Assembly (NCBI RefSeq): GCF_000429865.1
Contig: NZ_AUCR01000002.1
Coordinates: 1 to 64,000 of the forward strand
Direction of reading: 5' to 3'
Source of the DNA: Cucumibacter marinus DSM 18995
GTDB lineage: Bacteria > Pseudomonadota > Alphaproteobacteria > Rhizobiales > Devosiaceae
DNA length: 64,000 bases
The notes under the pieces were generated by a model. The model saw only the letters and a program-made list of their open reading frames with translations. It was not told the origin of the DNA and ran no database searches. The translations under genes were made by a program, and so were the position numbers. This document shows, one piece after another, positions 36,695-45,218 of the stretch; the first letter of the stretch is position 1, and every line of letters begins with the position of its first letter.

Positions 36695-37093
36695 ATGGAT
36701 GTGCTGAAAGCTCGATTGACGGCGACTTTGCGCGCGCTTCTCCCCCGCGGGGTGAAGGGCGAGTTTGCCGCTATCCTGATGCTGGCGCTGATGTGCCAGG
36801 GGATCGTGACGAGCTTTTATGGCGCGATCGCCGCGGCGGACCCCGATGATGGCATCGTCATCTGTACGGCCTATGCGCTGCCGGGGGACGATACGGGCGA
36901 TAGTTCCACCAGCGGGATCGGCTGTCCGCTGTCGCTGGCGGCGCAATTCGTGCCGGTGGTGCCCGCGCTGCCGGGGATTGCTGCGCCGGGGATCGAGGCG
37001 CACCATGCCGCCCCGATGCTCGATGATCATGCGCCGGTCATCACGCCGCGCATCGGTTCGCTGGGGTCCCGCGCGCCACCCGTCCTGTCCTGA
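36695..37093 (+). CDS. DUF2946-like small membrane-associated protein
   Basis: A 132-residue protein with one strong hydrophobic segment (FAAILMLALMCQGIVTSFYGAIAAA) followed by a Cys-containing region (GIVICTAYALPG ... GIGCPLSLA) and a Pro/Ala-rich tail. This resembles DUF2946-type proteins found beside copper genes, but similarity is weak. The ATG at 36695 is one of several possible starts. The PCuAC chaperone gene follows by 71 bases, so a copper-linked role is possible. Confidence 0.5.
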   Translation: MDVLKARLTATLRALLPRGVKGEFAAILMLALMCQGIVTSFYGAIAAADPDDGIVICTAYALPGDDTGDSSTSGIGCPLSLAAQFVPVVPALPGIAAPGIEAHHAAPMLDDHAPVITPRIGSLGSRAPPVLS

Positions 37094-37164
37094 TTTTCGC
37101 TCTAACGACAATCATTTATGGCGTGGACCGGATGGCCGGCGCGCCGCATATCAGGACAAATACA

Positions 37165-37674
37165 ATGACCACCACCAAGACCCTTTTCGCCGCCGCGATT
37201 GCCGGCCTCTTCCTCGCCTTTTCGCCGCTTGCGGGCTTTGCCCATAACGGCACCATCCATCATGGCGATATCGACATTTCGGGCCAGTGGACCCGCGCCA
37301 CGCCGCCGGGCGCCAAGGCGGGCGGGGCCTATATCACCATCACCAATAATGGCGACACCGCCGACAGGCTGATCGGCGGCACGACCGAAGCGGCCGAAGC
37401 GCTCGAAGTGCATTCGATGTCGATGCAGGACGGGGTGATGAAGATGGAAGAACTGCCCGAGGGGCTGACCATCGAACCGGGCGAGACCGTCACGCTGGAA
37501 CCGGGCGGGCTGCACCTGATGATGATCGGTCTCGACGCGCCGCTGGTGGCCGACGAGAAGATCACCGTGACGCTCACCTTCGAGAAGGCGGGCGAGGTGA
37601 CCCTCGACATTCCGGTCGGCCCGCTCGGCTCGACCGAGGCGCCGATGATGCATGAAGGCCATGACGGCCACTGA
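37165..37674 (+). CDS. periplasmic copper chaperone, PCuAC family
   Basis: A 169-residue protein with a signal peptide (AAAIAGLFLAFSPLAGFAHN). The mature domain carries the Cu(I) site VHSMSMQDGVMKM and, 20-odd residues later, LHLMMIGL, matching the H(M)x10Mx21HxM pattern. A His-rich tail (MMHEGHDGH) adds ligands. PCuAC delivers copper to cytochrome oxidase. The ATG at 37165 precedes the signal peptide and has AGGA upstream. An 11-pair hairpin follows the gene. Confidence 0.92.
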   Translation: MTTTKTLFAAAIAGLFLAFSPLAGFAHNGTIHHGDIDISGQWTRATPPGAKAGGAYITITNNGDTADRLIGGTTEAAEALEVHSMSMQDGVMKMEELPEGLTIEPGETVTLEPGGLHLMMIGLDAPLVADEKITVTLTFEKAGEVTLDIPVGPLGSTEAPMMHEGHDGH

Positions 37675-37682
37675 CGCGTCTT

Positions 37683-37712
37683 CTGCCGCCCGGCACGGTG
37701 TCCGGGCGGCAG
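37683..37712. terminator. strong hairpin after the PCuAC gene
   Basis: CTGCCGCCCGG and CCGGGCGGCAG pair perfectly over 11 bases around an eight-base loop. The following sequence has only a short ATTT, so it is a stable 3' hairpin or weak terminator. Confidence 0.5.
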
Positions 37713-37800
37713 ATTTCCCTGTTGAACGTTTTCCTTTTGTTCACATAAGGCGATTGTAGTATCCCCCTCAACCGGTAAGCTCCGGGGAAGTGGAAGGGCG

Positions 37801-38310
37801 ATGCGAATCACGACGCGAATACTGGGAATCGATCCGGGGCTGAGGCGCACCGGCTGGGGGCTGATCGAGGCCAACGGCAACCGGCTGGCCTATCGCGGCT
37901 GCGGGGTGATCAAACCCCCGACCGAGGGGCCGCTGGCGCAAAGGCTGTTGTTCCTGCACAAGGCGCTCACCGATCTCATCAATGAGCACACCCCCGACGA
38001 GGCGGCGGTCGAGGAGACCTTCGTCAATGCGGGCGCACGCTCGGCGCTGCTTTTGGGGCAGGCGCGCGGCGTGGCGCTGATGACGCCGGCGGCGCTCGGC
38101 CTGCCGGTCGGCGAATATGCCGCCAATCTCATCAAGAAATCGGTGGTCGGCACCGGCCATGCCGACAAGAAGCAGGTGATGATGATGGTCAAGACGCTGT
38201 TGCCCGCCGCCGAGATCGGCAGCGAGGATGCGGCCGACGCGCTGGCGATCGCGGTGTGCCATGCGCATTTCCGCGAGACGCCGGCGGCCCGGCTCGGACG
38301 CGCGTCATGA
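37801..38310 (+). CDS. ruvC: Holliday junction endonuclease RuvC
   Basis: A 169-residue RNase H-fold nuclease. The acidic residues are in [12 protein letters not shown] (residues 10-21), VEETFVNAG and the terminal [13 protein letters not shown]. It cuts Holliday junctions as a dimer together with RuvAB. Its stop overlaps the ruvA ATG by four bases (ATGA), so translation is coupled. Confidence 0.97.
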   Translation: MRITTRILGIDPGLRRTGWGLIEANGNRLAYRGCGVIKPPTEGPLAQRLLFLHKALTDLINEHTPDEAAVEETFVNAGARSALLLGQARGVALMTPAALGLPVGEYAANLIKKSVVGTGHADKKQVMMMVKTLLPAAEIGSEDAADALAIAVCHAHFRETPAARLGRAS

Positions 38311-38924
38311 TCGGCAAGCTCAAGGGCATTCTCGACAGTGTCGAGGACGATGTGGCGCTGATCGATGTCAATGGCGTGTGCTATGCCTGCCATTGCCCGG
38401 GGCGCACGCTTTCGGCGCTGCCGGGCAGGGGCGAGGCGGTCGAGATGTTTATCGAGACCTATGTGCGCGAAGACATGATCCGGCTTTACGGCTTTGCCAG
38501 CGCGCTCGAAAAGCAATGGTTCAACCTGTTGATGACCGTGCAGGGGGTCGGGGCGCGGGTCGCGCTGGGGATCCTGTCGACGCTGTCGCCATCCGAACTC
38601 ACCAGCGCGATTGCGCTGCAGGACAAGGCGATGGTCGGGCGCGCGCCGGGGGTCGGCCCCAAGGTGGCGCAGCGCGTGGTCTCCGAACTCAAGGGCAAGG
38701 TGCCCGCCGGGGCGACGCCGGATGCGGGCGTGGCCGGGCTGCAAGCGGCGCTCGGGGAGGGCGTGGCGCCCACGGCGGTTTCAGATGCGGTCTCCGCGCT
38801 CGTCAATCTCGGCTACCCCCAGGCCCAGGCCTCTGGCGCGGTGGCGCGGGTGATGGCCAAGGAAGGCGATGACACGCCGACCGAAAAACTGATCCGGCTG
38901 GGGCTGAAGGAATTGAGTTCGTGA
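38307..38924 (+). CDS. ruvA: Holliday junction branch migration protein RuvA
   Basis: A 205-residue protein starting [15 protein letters not shown], with an OB fold, the helix-hairpin-helix motifs ([18 protein letters not shown] and [19 protein letters not shown]) and a C-terminal RuvB-binding domain. It holds the junction as a tetramer. The start overlaps ruvC, and the stop overlaps the start of the next, membrane-protein gene. Confidence 0.97.
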   Translation: MIGKLKGILDSVEDDVALIDVNGVCYACHCPGRTLSALPGRGEAVEMFIETYVREDMIRLYGFASALEKQWFNLLMTVQGVGARVALGILSTLSPSELTSAIALQDKAMVGRAPGVGPKVAQRVVSELKGKVPAGATPDAGVAGLQAALGEGVAPTAVSDAVSALVNLGYPQAQASGAVARVMAKEGDDTPTEKLIRLGLKELSS

Positions 38925-39346
38925 GCGTCAAGATCACCGACAGCGAGTTGAAATCCATCGCGATCAAGGGGTTTGTCGCCGCGCCGCCGCTCGGGGCGGT
39001 GATCTTCATCACGCTCGGGGTGCTGACCGGGGTGGCCGGTGAAACGGGCGCGCAGGCGATCCTTTTGACCCTGGCCATTGCCTATCTCATCGCCATCGTT
39101 CCGGCCTATGCGGGGCTGATCGTGTTGCGCCGGGTGGCGAAGGAACTGGGCGAGATCGACGGGCTTTCGGTGGCGCTGGTGGCGACGGTCCTTTCGGGCG
39201 TTGTCGCGCTGGCCTATGCCTCGCTGGCCCATGCCAGCAGCGCCATCGACTGGTGGTTCGCCGGGCGGGTGGCGCTGAGCGCGGGGATCGCGGTGATCCT
39301 GCTGTGGCCCCTGCGCAACCTCGTGAATATCGGAGGCGGGCAATGA
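38921..39346 (+). CDS. four-helix membrane protein between ruvA and ruvB
   Basis: A 141-residue protein with four hydrophobic segments (near residues 20-40, 45-68, 80-105 and 110-132). The GTG start overlaps the ruvA stop, and its own stop overlaps the ruvB ATG, so it is embedded in the ruv operon with translational coupling on both sides. I do not recognise a family. A role in DNA repair is not implied by the sequence, only by location. Confidence 0.75.
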   Translation: MSVKITDSELKSIAIKGFVAAPPLGAVIFITLGVLTGVAGETGAQAILLTLAIAYLIAIVPAYAGLIVLRRVAKELGEIDGLSVALVATVLSGVVALAYASLAHASSAIDWWFAGRVALSAGIAVILLWPLRNLVNIGGGQ

Positions 39347-40422
39347 GCGACAGCACCATGCCAGATGGCTCCGGGAGTGACGGCTCGATGACCTCCGCCG
39401 CCGCCGAGCGCGACGGGGAGACCGATGTCAGCCTGCGGCCCTCGGGCTTTTCCGAGTTCATCGGCCAGGCGCAGGCGCGGGCCAATCTCGAAGTGTTCAT
39501 CGAGGCGGCGAAAAAGCGCGGCTCGGCGCTCGACCATGTCTTGTTTGTCGGCCCGCCGGGGCTGGGCAAGACGACGCTGGCGCAGATCGTGGCGCGCGAA
39601 CTCGGGGTCGGGTTTCGCGCCACCTCCGGCCCGGTGATCGCCAAGGCGGGGGACCTCGCGGCGCTGTTGACCAATCTCGAAGAACGGGATGTTCTTTTCA
39701 TTGACGAGATCCACCGGCTCAACCCGCAGGTCGAGGAAATCCTTTATCCGGCCATGGAGGATTACCAGCTCGACCTGATCATCGGGGAGGGGCCGGCGGC
39801 GCGCTCGGTGCGCATCGATCTGGCCAAATTCACCCTTGTTGGCGCCACCACGCGGGCCGGGCTGCTGACCACCCCCTTGCGCGACCGGTTCGGCATTCCG
39901 ATCCGGCTGAATTTTTATACGCCCGAAGAACTGGTGCAGATCGTTCGGCGCGGGGCGCGGCTGATGAAGATCGGCATGAGCGAGGATGGCGCGCTCGAGA
40001 TCGCCCGCCGCTCGCGGGGCACGCCGCGCATTGCCGGGCGGCTGTTGCGCCGGGTGACGGACTTTGCCGAGGTCGAGGGGGCGACGGAGGTGACCGCGCC
40101 CATCGCCGACAAGGCGCTGGGGCGCCTCGATGTGGATGCGCGCGGGCTCGACATGCTCGACCGGCGCTATCTGGGCACCATCGCCACCAATTATGGCGGC
40201 GGGCCGGTGGGCATCGAGACCATCGCCGCCGCGCTCTCGGAACCGCGCGACGCCATCGAGGAGATCGTCGAGCCTTACCTGATCCAGCAGGGCTTTATCC
40301 AGCGCACCCCGCGCGGACGGCTGCTCACCGCCATCGCCTTCCAGCATATGGGCATGGCCGTGCCCCAGGGCTTTGTGGGCCTGCAGGCGAGCCTGTTCGA
40401 GGAAGGGGGAGAAGGGGAGTGA
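39343..40422 (+). CDS. ruvB: Holliday junction helicase RuvB
   Basis: A 359-residue AAA+ ATPase with [12 protein letters not shown], Walker A GPPGLGKT, Walker [11 protein letters not shown], sensor 1 VGATTRAG and a C-terminal winged helix ending in the RTPRGR arginine-rich segment. It drives branch migration with RuvA. GGAGG precedes the ATG. In most alphaproteobacteria ybgC follows closely; here a 9.7-kb accessory segment intervenes. Confidence 0.97.
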   Translation: MSDSTMPDGSGSDGSMTSAAAERDGETDVSLRPSGFSEFIGQAQARANLEVFIEAAKKRGSALDHVLFVGPPGLGKTTLAQIVARELGVGFRATSGPVIAKAGDLAALLTNLEERDVLFIDEIHRLNPQVEEILYPAMEDYQLDLIIGEGPAARSVRIDLAKFTLVGATTRAGLLTTPLRDRFGIPIRLNFYTPEELVQIVRRGARLMKIGMSEDGALEIARRSRGTPRIAGRLLRRVTDFAEVEGATEVTAPIADKALGRLDVDARGLDMLDRRYLGTIATNYGGGPVGIETIAAALSEPRDAIEEIVEPYLIQQGFIQRTPRGRLLTAIAFQHMGMAVPQGFVGLQASLFEEGGEGE

Positions 40423-40498
40423 GGGAGCTGGTGGCGAAAATGTCGAATACGGCCCTCCGATCTAGTCGAGAGTTCTAAGACGGGTTATCACACTCAGA

Positions 40499-41380
40499 AT
40501 GAATGACCGCACGACAATCAGGCTATGTGACTACCCTGTCTGGCGGGGCTCGGACTCAATGTCCCCTTTCCGCTATCCCGGTGGGAAGGGCTTCTTGACG
40601 GGGTTTCTAGCCAATAGACTGGATACTCTTCCTAGGCTTCAACGACAGTATGTTGAGCCTTTTGCCGGAGGGGCTGGGGCTGCAGTAAATCTTCTGTATT
40701 CGAGCAAAGTCGAGTTCATACACCTGAACGACCTTGATGTTCGGATCTATTCAGCCTGGAAGGCTATTCTGGATGAGAACGAACGTTTTGTTGGAGAGGT
40801 AAATGCCTGCGAGGTGTCCATTGATACGTGGCGTTGGGCAAAGAGCATCGTAGAGAATCCTGCAGATGAGTATTCGTTTGACACCGGCTTCGCGACTTTC
40901 TTCATAAACCGAACATCGCGATCAGGAATCATATCTGGCTCAGGGCCTATTGGGGGATATGAACAGAAGGGCAAATGGACGATTGGCGCCCGTTTTTACA
41001 AGGCCACTCTGATGAGGCGATTGAAGTGGATCGGACGACACAGAGATCGGATCACGTTAAGCCGAATGCCAGCTATCGACTTTCTGCAAGACCGAAATAA
41101 ACGCCTCGATCAAGAAAATACCATGTATTTCATTGATCCACCTTATGTGAAGATCGGATCTCGACTCTATCTTGACGGTCTAATGATCGATGGGCACACT
41201 GAACTGGCTAACTACTTGATGCGAAGTGAGCTAAAAAACTGGGTTTTAACGTACGACAATCATCCTTTAGTATGGAAACTCTATCGCGACGTCAATATTA
41301 ATCTTTTGGAGGTGAGTTATAGTCTAGCCAATACAAGAAAAGAAAATGAAGTTGTAATAACTCCAATTACTGCGATTTAG
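40499..41380 (+). CDS. D12-class N6-adenine DNA methyltransferase
   Basis: A 293-residue protein with the class alpha order of motifs. SAM-binding motif X (SPFRYPGGKG, residues 22-31) and motif I (EPFAGGAG, residues 53-60) come first. The target-recognition region follows, then catalytic motif IV DPPY (about residues 217-220). It methylates adenine in double-stranded DNA; the recognition sequence is unknown. The first ATG has a weak ribosome site, and translation could start at 40559 (MSPFRYPG). It is AT-richer than its neighbours, which suggests transfer. It converges with two minus-strand genes, overlapping the next by four bases. Confidence 0.9.
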   Translation: MNDRTTIRLCDYPVWRGSDSMSPFRYPGGKGFLTGFLANRLDTLPRLQRQYVEPFAGGAGAAVNLLYSSKVEFIHLNDLDVRIYSAWKAILDENERFVGEVNACEVSIDTWRWAKSIVENPADEYSFDTGFATFFINRTSRSGIISGSGPIGGYEQKGKWTIGARFYKATLMRRLKWIGRHRDRITLSRMPAIDFLQDRNKRLDQENTMYFIDPPYVKIGSRLYLDGLMIDGHTELANYLMRSELKNWVLTYDNHPLVWKLYRDVNINLLEVSYSLANTRKENEVVITPITAI

Positions 41381-42465
41381 GTCAAGGCGGTTCCTTTGCA
41401 TATATCACCTAGGAGGTAGTCTGTGAATTCCAACTTGAAGATGAGACCTTCAATTTTCCTAATCTGATTGAGAGCAGTCCTGCGGGCCACAGCTTTGCAG
41501 CGCCGGGCGGCCCAAGAAGCAGCGCCGACCGGCCGGAGATTTTTCAGTATGGTCTCTTTGTGAAAATAAACGCATTCACTTTCGGTACACTGGTATCGGT
41601 GTGACTCTTGGTACTTAGTCGGATACACGAAGCACCCTCTAAATGGCCCTAAGGCACTTCCATCCTCAAGAAAATTCTTGAAGCGTCCAATCGACGTAGA
41701 AGTCACCATTTTGTGCCGCAAACTTGTCTTTTGGGTCGTTGCCCCCACAAGCGTGGTTTCGCGCAATTCCTCACCATCCATTTTCAACACTACAGCGTCA
41801 ATTCCACCATCGTTGGAATGCTCTTGACTCAGGTTCAACTGTTCATGTGCCTTCGTTTTTCCTAAGCCAGACAGCCGGCAAACTTCCTCCAGTCGCTTCA
41901 GTAGGTCTGCTGAGCTACGGCAGTCGCTGAGCAGAATAGGTATGCCGTTCATTTCGTTGGCAACTGTTATTCCTGAGATAACCTCGAAAAGCCTCTGAAA
42001 GGGTTGAGTGAAATCCAAATGAGGTTTTTCTGATCGTCCATGGGCCGATACCTCAAACTCGATACATTTGAAATCGTATAGAGTATGCAACTGCATACAT
42101 AGATAGAATATGCCTTCCAGATTTTCGCGGAGACTCGGTTTCCGGGCAAGAACAATTCCCGGGCGCGGCGCAATATCGAAAGGATAGTGATCGGATAGAA
42201 GACTTTGATTATGCTTTGCCAGGGTCCAAATTCTACCCTCAATATCTTCAAGTGCAGCCTGCAATGCGAATTGAGGCTCTTCGGCCAAATCGTCTCTAAG
42301 CTCAGCAGCAGAACTTGCTGTATAATTAAGAATCAACTCGCTTTCGTCGAGCGGTATTTCGTCAATTCTAAATTCACCTGTAGCAAATGCAAGCGTCTCG
42401 GCGTATGCAAGCAATATTTCGTCATCTACGACGGATTCCAATTCTCTTAGCTGGAAGTAACTCAT
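41377..42465 (-). CDS. unrecognised protein with a possible PD-(D/E)XK-type nuclease motif
   Basis: A 362-residue protein that I do not recognise as a known family. The centre (about residues 225-260) reads NDGGIDAVVLK, then TTLVGATTQKTSLRHK. The DGG-I-D strand followed by a beta strand ending in a polar residue and Lys resembles the GID...(E/Q)xK core of Mrr-like PD-(D/E)XK enzymes, with the usual Glu/Gln not obvious. Residues 1-200 are mixed helix and strand. It is two-gene operonic with the ParB-like protein, three bases upstream, and faces the methyltransferase. I infer a restriction or defence effector; confidence in a nuclease fold is modest. Confidence 0.6.
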   Translation of the reverse strand: MSYFQLRELESVVDDEILLAYAETLAFATGEFRIDEIPLDESELILNYTASSAAELRDDLAEEPQFALQAALEDIEGRIWTLAKHNQSLLSDHYPFDIAPRPGIVLARKPSLRENLEGIFYLCMQLHTLYDFKCIEFEVSAHGRSEKPHLDFTQPFQRLFEVISGITVANEMNGIPILLSDCRSSADLLKRLEEVCRLSGLGKTKAHEQLNLSQEHSNDGGIDAVVLKMDGEELRETTLVGATTQKTSLRHKMVTSTSIGRFKNFLEDGSALGPFRGCFVYPTKYQESHRYQCTESECVYFHKETILKNLRPVGAASWAARRCKAVARRTALNQIRKIEGLIFKLEFTDYLLGDICKGTALT

Positions 42466-42468
42466 GTT

Positions 42469-43602
42469 CTAGTCGAATGCTGACTGAATCTTGCTTAAGG
42501 TAGAGTCTATATATTGACGAGTGCGCGTTAGAGTGGACTTGGCATTTGGCGTGTCCAGTTCTCTAGTGTCTGTCAGTACCTCGAGAGCTTCCCCATCGAT
42601 TTTCTTGGCTAGTGCTGCGCATTGATGAATTTGGTCCAACCAGTCAGCACGATTTAGTCCCGCCGTTGCATATGCATAATTGAGATCATTGGATGCGCGA
42701 AGTGCTTCTAGGCCCTCTCTACTGGCGAGAACTTTCTGAAGCTTAGGCCGATCACTTCCTTGACTTTGTATTACTGAATTCTCGCCAAATAGCCAGCCAA
42801 AGAGTTCAGCCAATTTGTCCAAATGGGAATACGGAACTGGGTCGTCTATGACGCTTTCTTCAGATAGAGCCGTGGCAGGAAGTCCAATAAATTCACGCGA
42901 TTGTGGGTTGTTCAACATAGTATAGAGGTGAGAAAATTGAACCTTTTGAGTATCAATTTGTTTGTTGGAGATAATATCTTGTGCTATTGCCTGCTCATAT
43001 ATTTTGAATGCTACGAATACGCGGAGGAGCATGCCGCGGCTATCCCCGAGTTTGCTCGTGAGTTCCTTCATGCGGTCCTTTAATGACCGTTTGTCATTCC
43101 GGCTCTCTAGCATTTTCACACCAAAGCGGGCTTTCGCCAATGAGTTCCATGTTGCTGGACCATTTACGTGTTTGAACCCGATGTAGGACTCGGCGTCGGT
43201 GCGGTTCTTTACTTGTACTACGGGAAGTCGTTGAATGGATTTGCGAACTCTGGCGGAGATGCGAGGAACTCGTCCTTGCCTTGAACCAAGTAGTTCTGGG
43301 TTCTCCAGAGTTTTACATGCTGCCAGCCGGCGATTGCCTTCAATTACCACAAAGTGGCCCGGATTTTTCTCGTCGGCAATTGTGATAAGAGGTTCAAACC
43401 GTTCGAACCCCAAAGTCGCGATTGATGCCCAAAGCTCTTTGACATTCGCTGTGTCTACCAGAAGCGTTAGTGCTTCTGGTTCGCTGTTCGCGCTGAAAAG
43501 GCCAAATCGCGGATTTGCGATGTCGAGGTGTAATTTTTCGAGCTCGATATCGGCAATTTGGTGGTTCACGTTGAGCTCCCGTCGGTCGTAAGGGCTCATC
43601 AT
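42469..43602 (-). CDS. ParB-like (ParB/Srx fold) N-terminal domain protein
   Basis: A 377-residue protein whose N-terminal part (about residues 15-120) has the ParB/sulfiredoxin fold features: IELEKLHLDIANPRFG, then LITIADEKNPGHFVVIEGNRRLAACKTL with the GNRR-xxA box. The rest is mostly helical, with a charged KRSLKDRMKELTSKLG region. It lacks neighbours parA, or centromere-like repeats, so it is not a chromosome-partition ParB. Such proteins often accompany methyltransferases and nucleases in mobile defence clusters. It is the first gene of a two-gene operon, low in G+C. Confidence 0.75.
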   Translation of the reverse strand: MMSPYDRRELNVNHQIADIELEKLHLDIANPRFGLFSANSEPEALTLLVDTANVKELWASIATLGFERFEPLITIADEKNPGHFVVIEGNRRLAACKTLENPELLGSRQGRVPRISARVRKSIQRLPVVQVKNRTDAESYIGFKHVNGPATWNSLAKARFGVKMLESRNDKRSLKDRMKELTSKLGDSRGMLLRVFVAFKIYEQAIAQDIISNKQIDTQKVQFSHLYTMLNNPQSREFIGLPATALSEESVIDDPVPYSHLDKLAELFGWLFGENSVIQSQGSDRPKLQKVLASREGLEALRASNDLNYAYATAGLNRADWLDQIHQCAALAKKIDGEALEVLTDTRELDTPNAKSTLTRTRQYIDSTLSKIQSAFD

Positions 43603-43801
43603 ATGTTCGATGGGATGCGAGGAGTCAAATTAGGTTGTATTCAATGCGGGTTGTATTGAAAGTTGTGCTGCGATCATCGATTGGCAGCTGATTCCACGTT
43701 TCGATATCAATTATTTTTGGTTGGGTTTTCCCTAGAGCTTGGATCTTTGGCGTATTGGGGGTCGCTGGGCAGCACGTCAACTCGACCTCTATTCCCACCC
43801 C

Positions 43802-44629
43802 CTACCCCTCCTCCCCCAAAAACCGCGCGGCCCAGCTTTCAGTGGTCGTGTCGGCCATTTTTCTGACGTCGGGGGTGACGGTGTTGGCGGCGGTGGGGTC
43901 GAGGCCGAGGGTGTCGAGCAGGGTGCGCAGAGTTTTGACGGGCGCCTCGGCGAGGTCGTCATAGGTGAGGCGGATGGGGTCGATGGCCTCGTGCGCGAAC
44001 CAGTGGTTCCAGCCCCGGTCATATTCGGTCAGGGTGGCTATGGTGTCGCTTATGGCGGCGGCGTCATATTCGGGCGCGCGGGGCGCGTTGGTTCTTTCGA
44101 GTTCGCTGCCATCGGCCGCCACGTGCCACAGCCCGGTCTGTTGCGCCTTGAGGAGCGAGATGGCCTGGGACAGCTTGTCGGCGCGGGTGAGGTGGATGAA
44201 CCGCGTGGGCCCGAAGCTGCGCTCGATGCGGTCGCGATCGGTTTTGGCCTCCGGGTGGAGCACGGCCAGTTTTTCGCACAGATAGGCAAAGCTCGGGCGC
44301 TGCTGGCGCAGGCCGAAGACGGGGGTGCCGCCTCGGCCCCGCTCAATCGCTGCGTCGACGAGGGCCGCGAGGTGATCGCGCTCGGGTCTTCCCTCCGCCG
44401 GGACACCCAGCCTGTCGGCCCAGTCTTGGATGGCGGGGCGATAGAACAGGGAAGAGGGATCGCCGGCGATGCCGGTTGCCTTGAGCATACGGCACAAGAG
44501 CGTGCTGCCGCTACGCGGGGCGGTGCAGATGATATAGGCGCCGGTTGTCGTCACCGTCCGGTCCATCCCTTTGTTTTGCAGGCTCAAATCCGGGCGCCAC
44601 TCTAGACGCGGCGCGGGGTTTGTGGCCAT
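43802..44629 (-). CDS. Stf0-family sulfotransferase
   Basis: A 275-residue protein with the PAPS 5'-phosphosulfate loop TAPRSGSTLLCRML (near residues 36-49), a VFGLRQQRPSF segment, and RFIHLTRADKLSQAISLLKAQQTG, which includes the 3'-phosphate binding part, as in Stf0 sulfotransferases. Stf0 sulfates trehalose in mycobacteria, but alphaproteobacterial members have unknown acceptors. An internal ATG at 44566 would give 254 residues and is a realistic alternative start. Its base composition is high-GC again, unlike the island beside it. Confidence 0.87.
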   Translation of the reverse strand: MATNPAPRLEWRPDLSLQNKGMDRTVTTTGAYIICTAPRSGSTLLCRMLKATGIAGDPSSLFYRPAIQDWADRLGVPAEGRPERDHLAALVDAAIERGRGGTPVFGLRQQRPSFAYLCEKLAVLHPEAKTDRDRIERSFGPTRFIHLTRADKLSQAISLLKAQQTGLWHVAADGSELERTNAPRAPEYDAAAISDTIATLTEYDRGWNHWFAHEAIDPIRLTYDDLAEAPVKTLRTLLDTLGLDPTAANTVTPDVRKMADTTTESWAARFLGEEG

Positions 44630-44674
44630 GCGGGATGGGCGGGGGCAGGCGACAAGTTCCGGGCTGATGCGGGT

Positions 44675-45124
44675 TTACACCAGTCCGAGCCCCAGCCGCC
44701 TCAGCCGGACAAGATAGGCGATGAACAGGGCGCAGAAGACGATGTCGCCGGCGATGACGACAAGGGCGAAATTGTTTGTCAGGCCATTTGAAAAGAGCCA
44801 GGCGAGGTTGAGGGCAAAGAGCGCCTTGCCGAGCCCGCCCATCATGACGATGCCGGTGTGGCGGACGGGGTTGAAGGCGACGAGCAGGAAGCCGAAGCCA
44901 TAGAGGAGGGCCGTGCCCCAGGCGCCCCTGTAGACCGCGATCATCACCGGGTCGGTCAGCGCGTGGCCGAACTCGCGCGCGAACATGCCCGCGGGGTCGA
45001 TCAGCCCTGGCAGGGCGCCGGCGAAATTCCACAGCGCGGCGACGATGAACAGGGCGCGCAGGCGCGTCAGCTCGCGCCCGGGCAGTGCGGCCTGTTCCCT
45101 CAATTGGCCTGTGTCGACCGTCAT
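44675..45124 (-). CDS. small membrane protein of unknown function
   Basis: A 149-residue protein with four predicted membrane helices (for example FIVAALWNFAGALPGLIDP and TGIVMMGGLGKALFALNLAWLF). I recognise no family or catalytic motif. It is divergent from a TetR regulator, and a GTTTCA...TGAAAC palindrome lies in the gap, so it is probably the regulated target. It is the last gene before the sulfotransferase, 45 bases apart on the same strand. Confidence 0.65.
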   Translation of the reverse strand: MTVDTGQLREQAALPGRELTRLRALFIVAALWNFAGALPGLIDPAGMFAREFGHALTDPVMIAVYRGAWGTALLYGFGFLLVAFNPVRHTGIVMMGGLGKALFALNLAWLFSNGLTNNFALVVIAGDIVFCALFIAYLVRLRRLGLGLV

Positions 45125-45145
45125 GGCGCCTTGTCCCGATTGCCT

Positions 45146-45184
45146 GTTTCACATTTAATTATACGTGTTATAAATAAATGAAAC
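45146..45184. promoter_or_regulatory. TetR-type palindrome between divergent genes
   Basis: GTTTCAcATTTA and TAAATaaATGAAAC form an imperfect inverted repeat spanning the AT-rich gap between the membrane protein and the TetR gene. It also contains TATAAA. I infer the operator of the adjacent TetR protein. Confidence 0.5.
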
Positions 45185-45218
45185 TGTCAATCCCGATTTC
45201 CACCATGAGGAGCGGACC

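Noticed and set aside
40423-43801. Prophage or integrative element interpretation of the low-GC island
   Set aside because: No integrase, transposase, phage structural gene, tRNA or flanking direct repeat could be found, so it is described only as a gene cluster of foreign composition.
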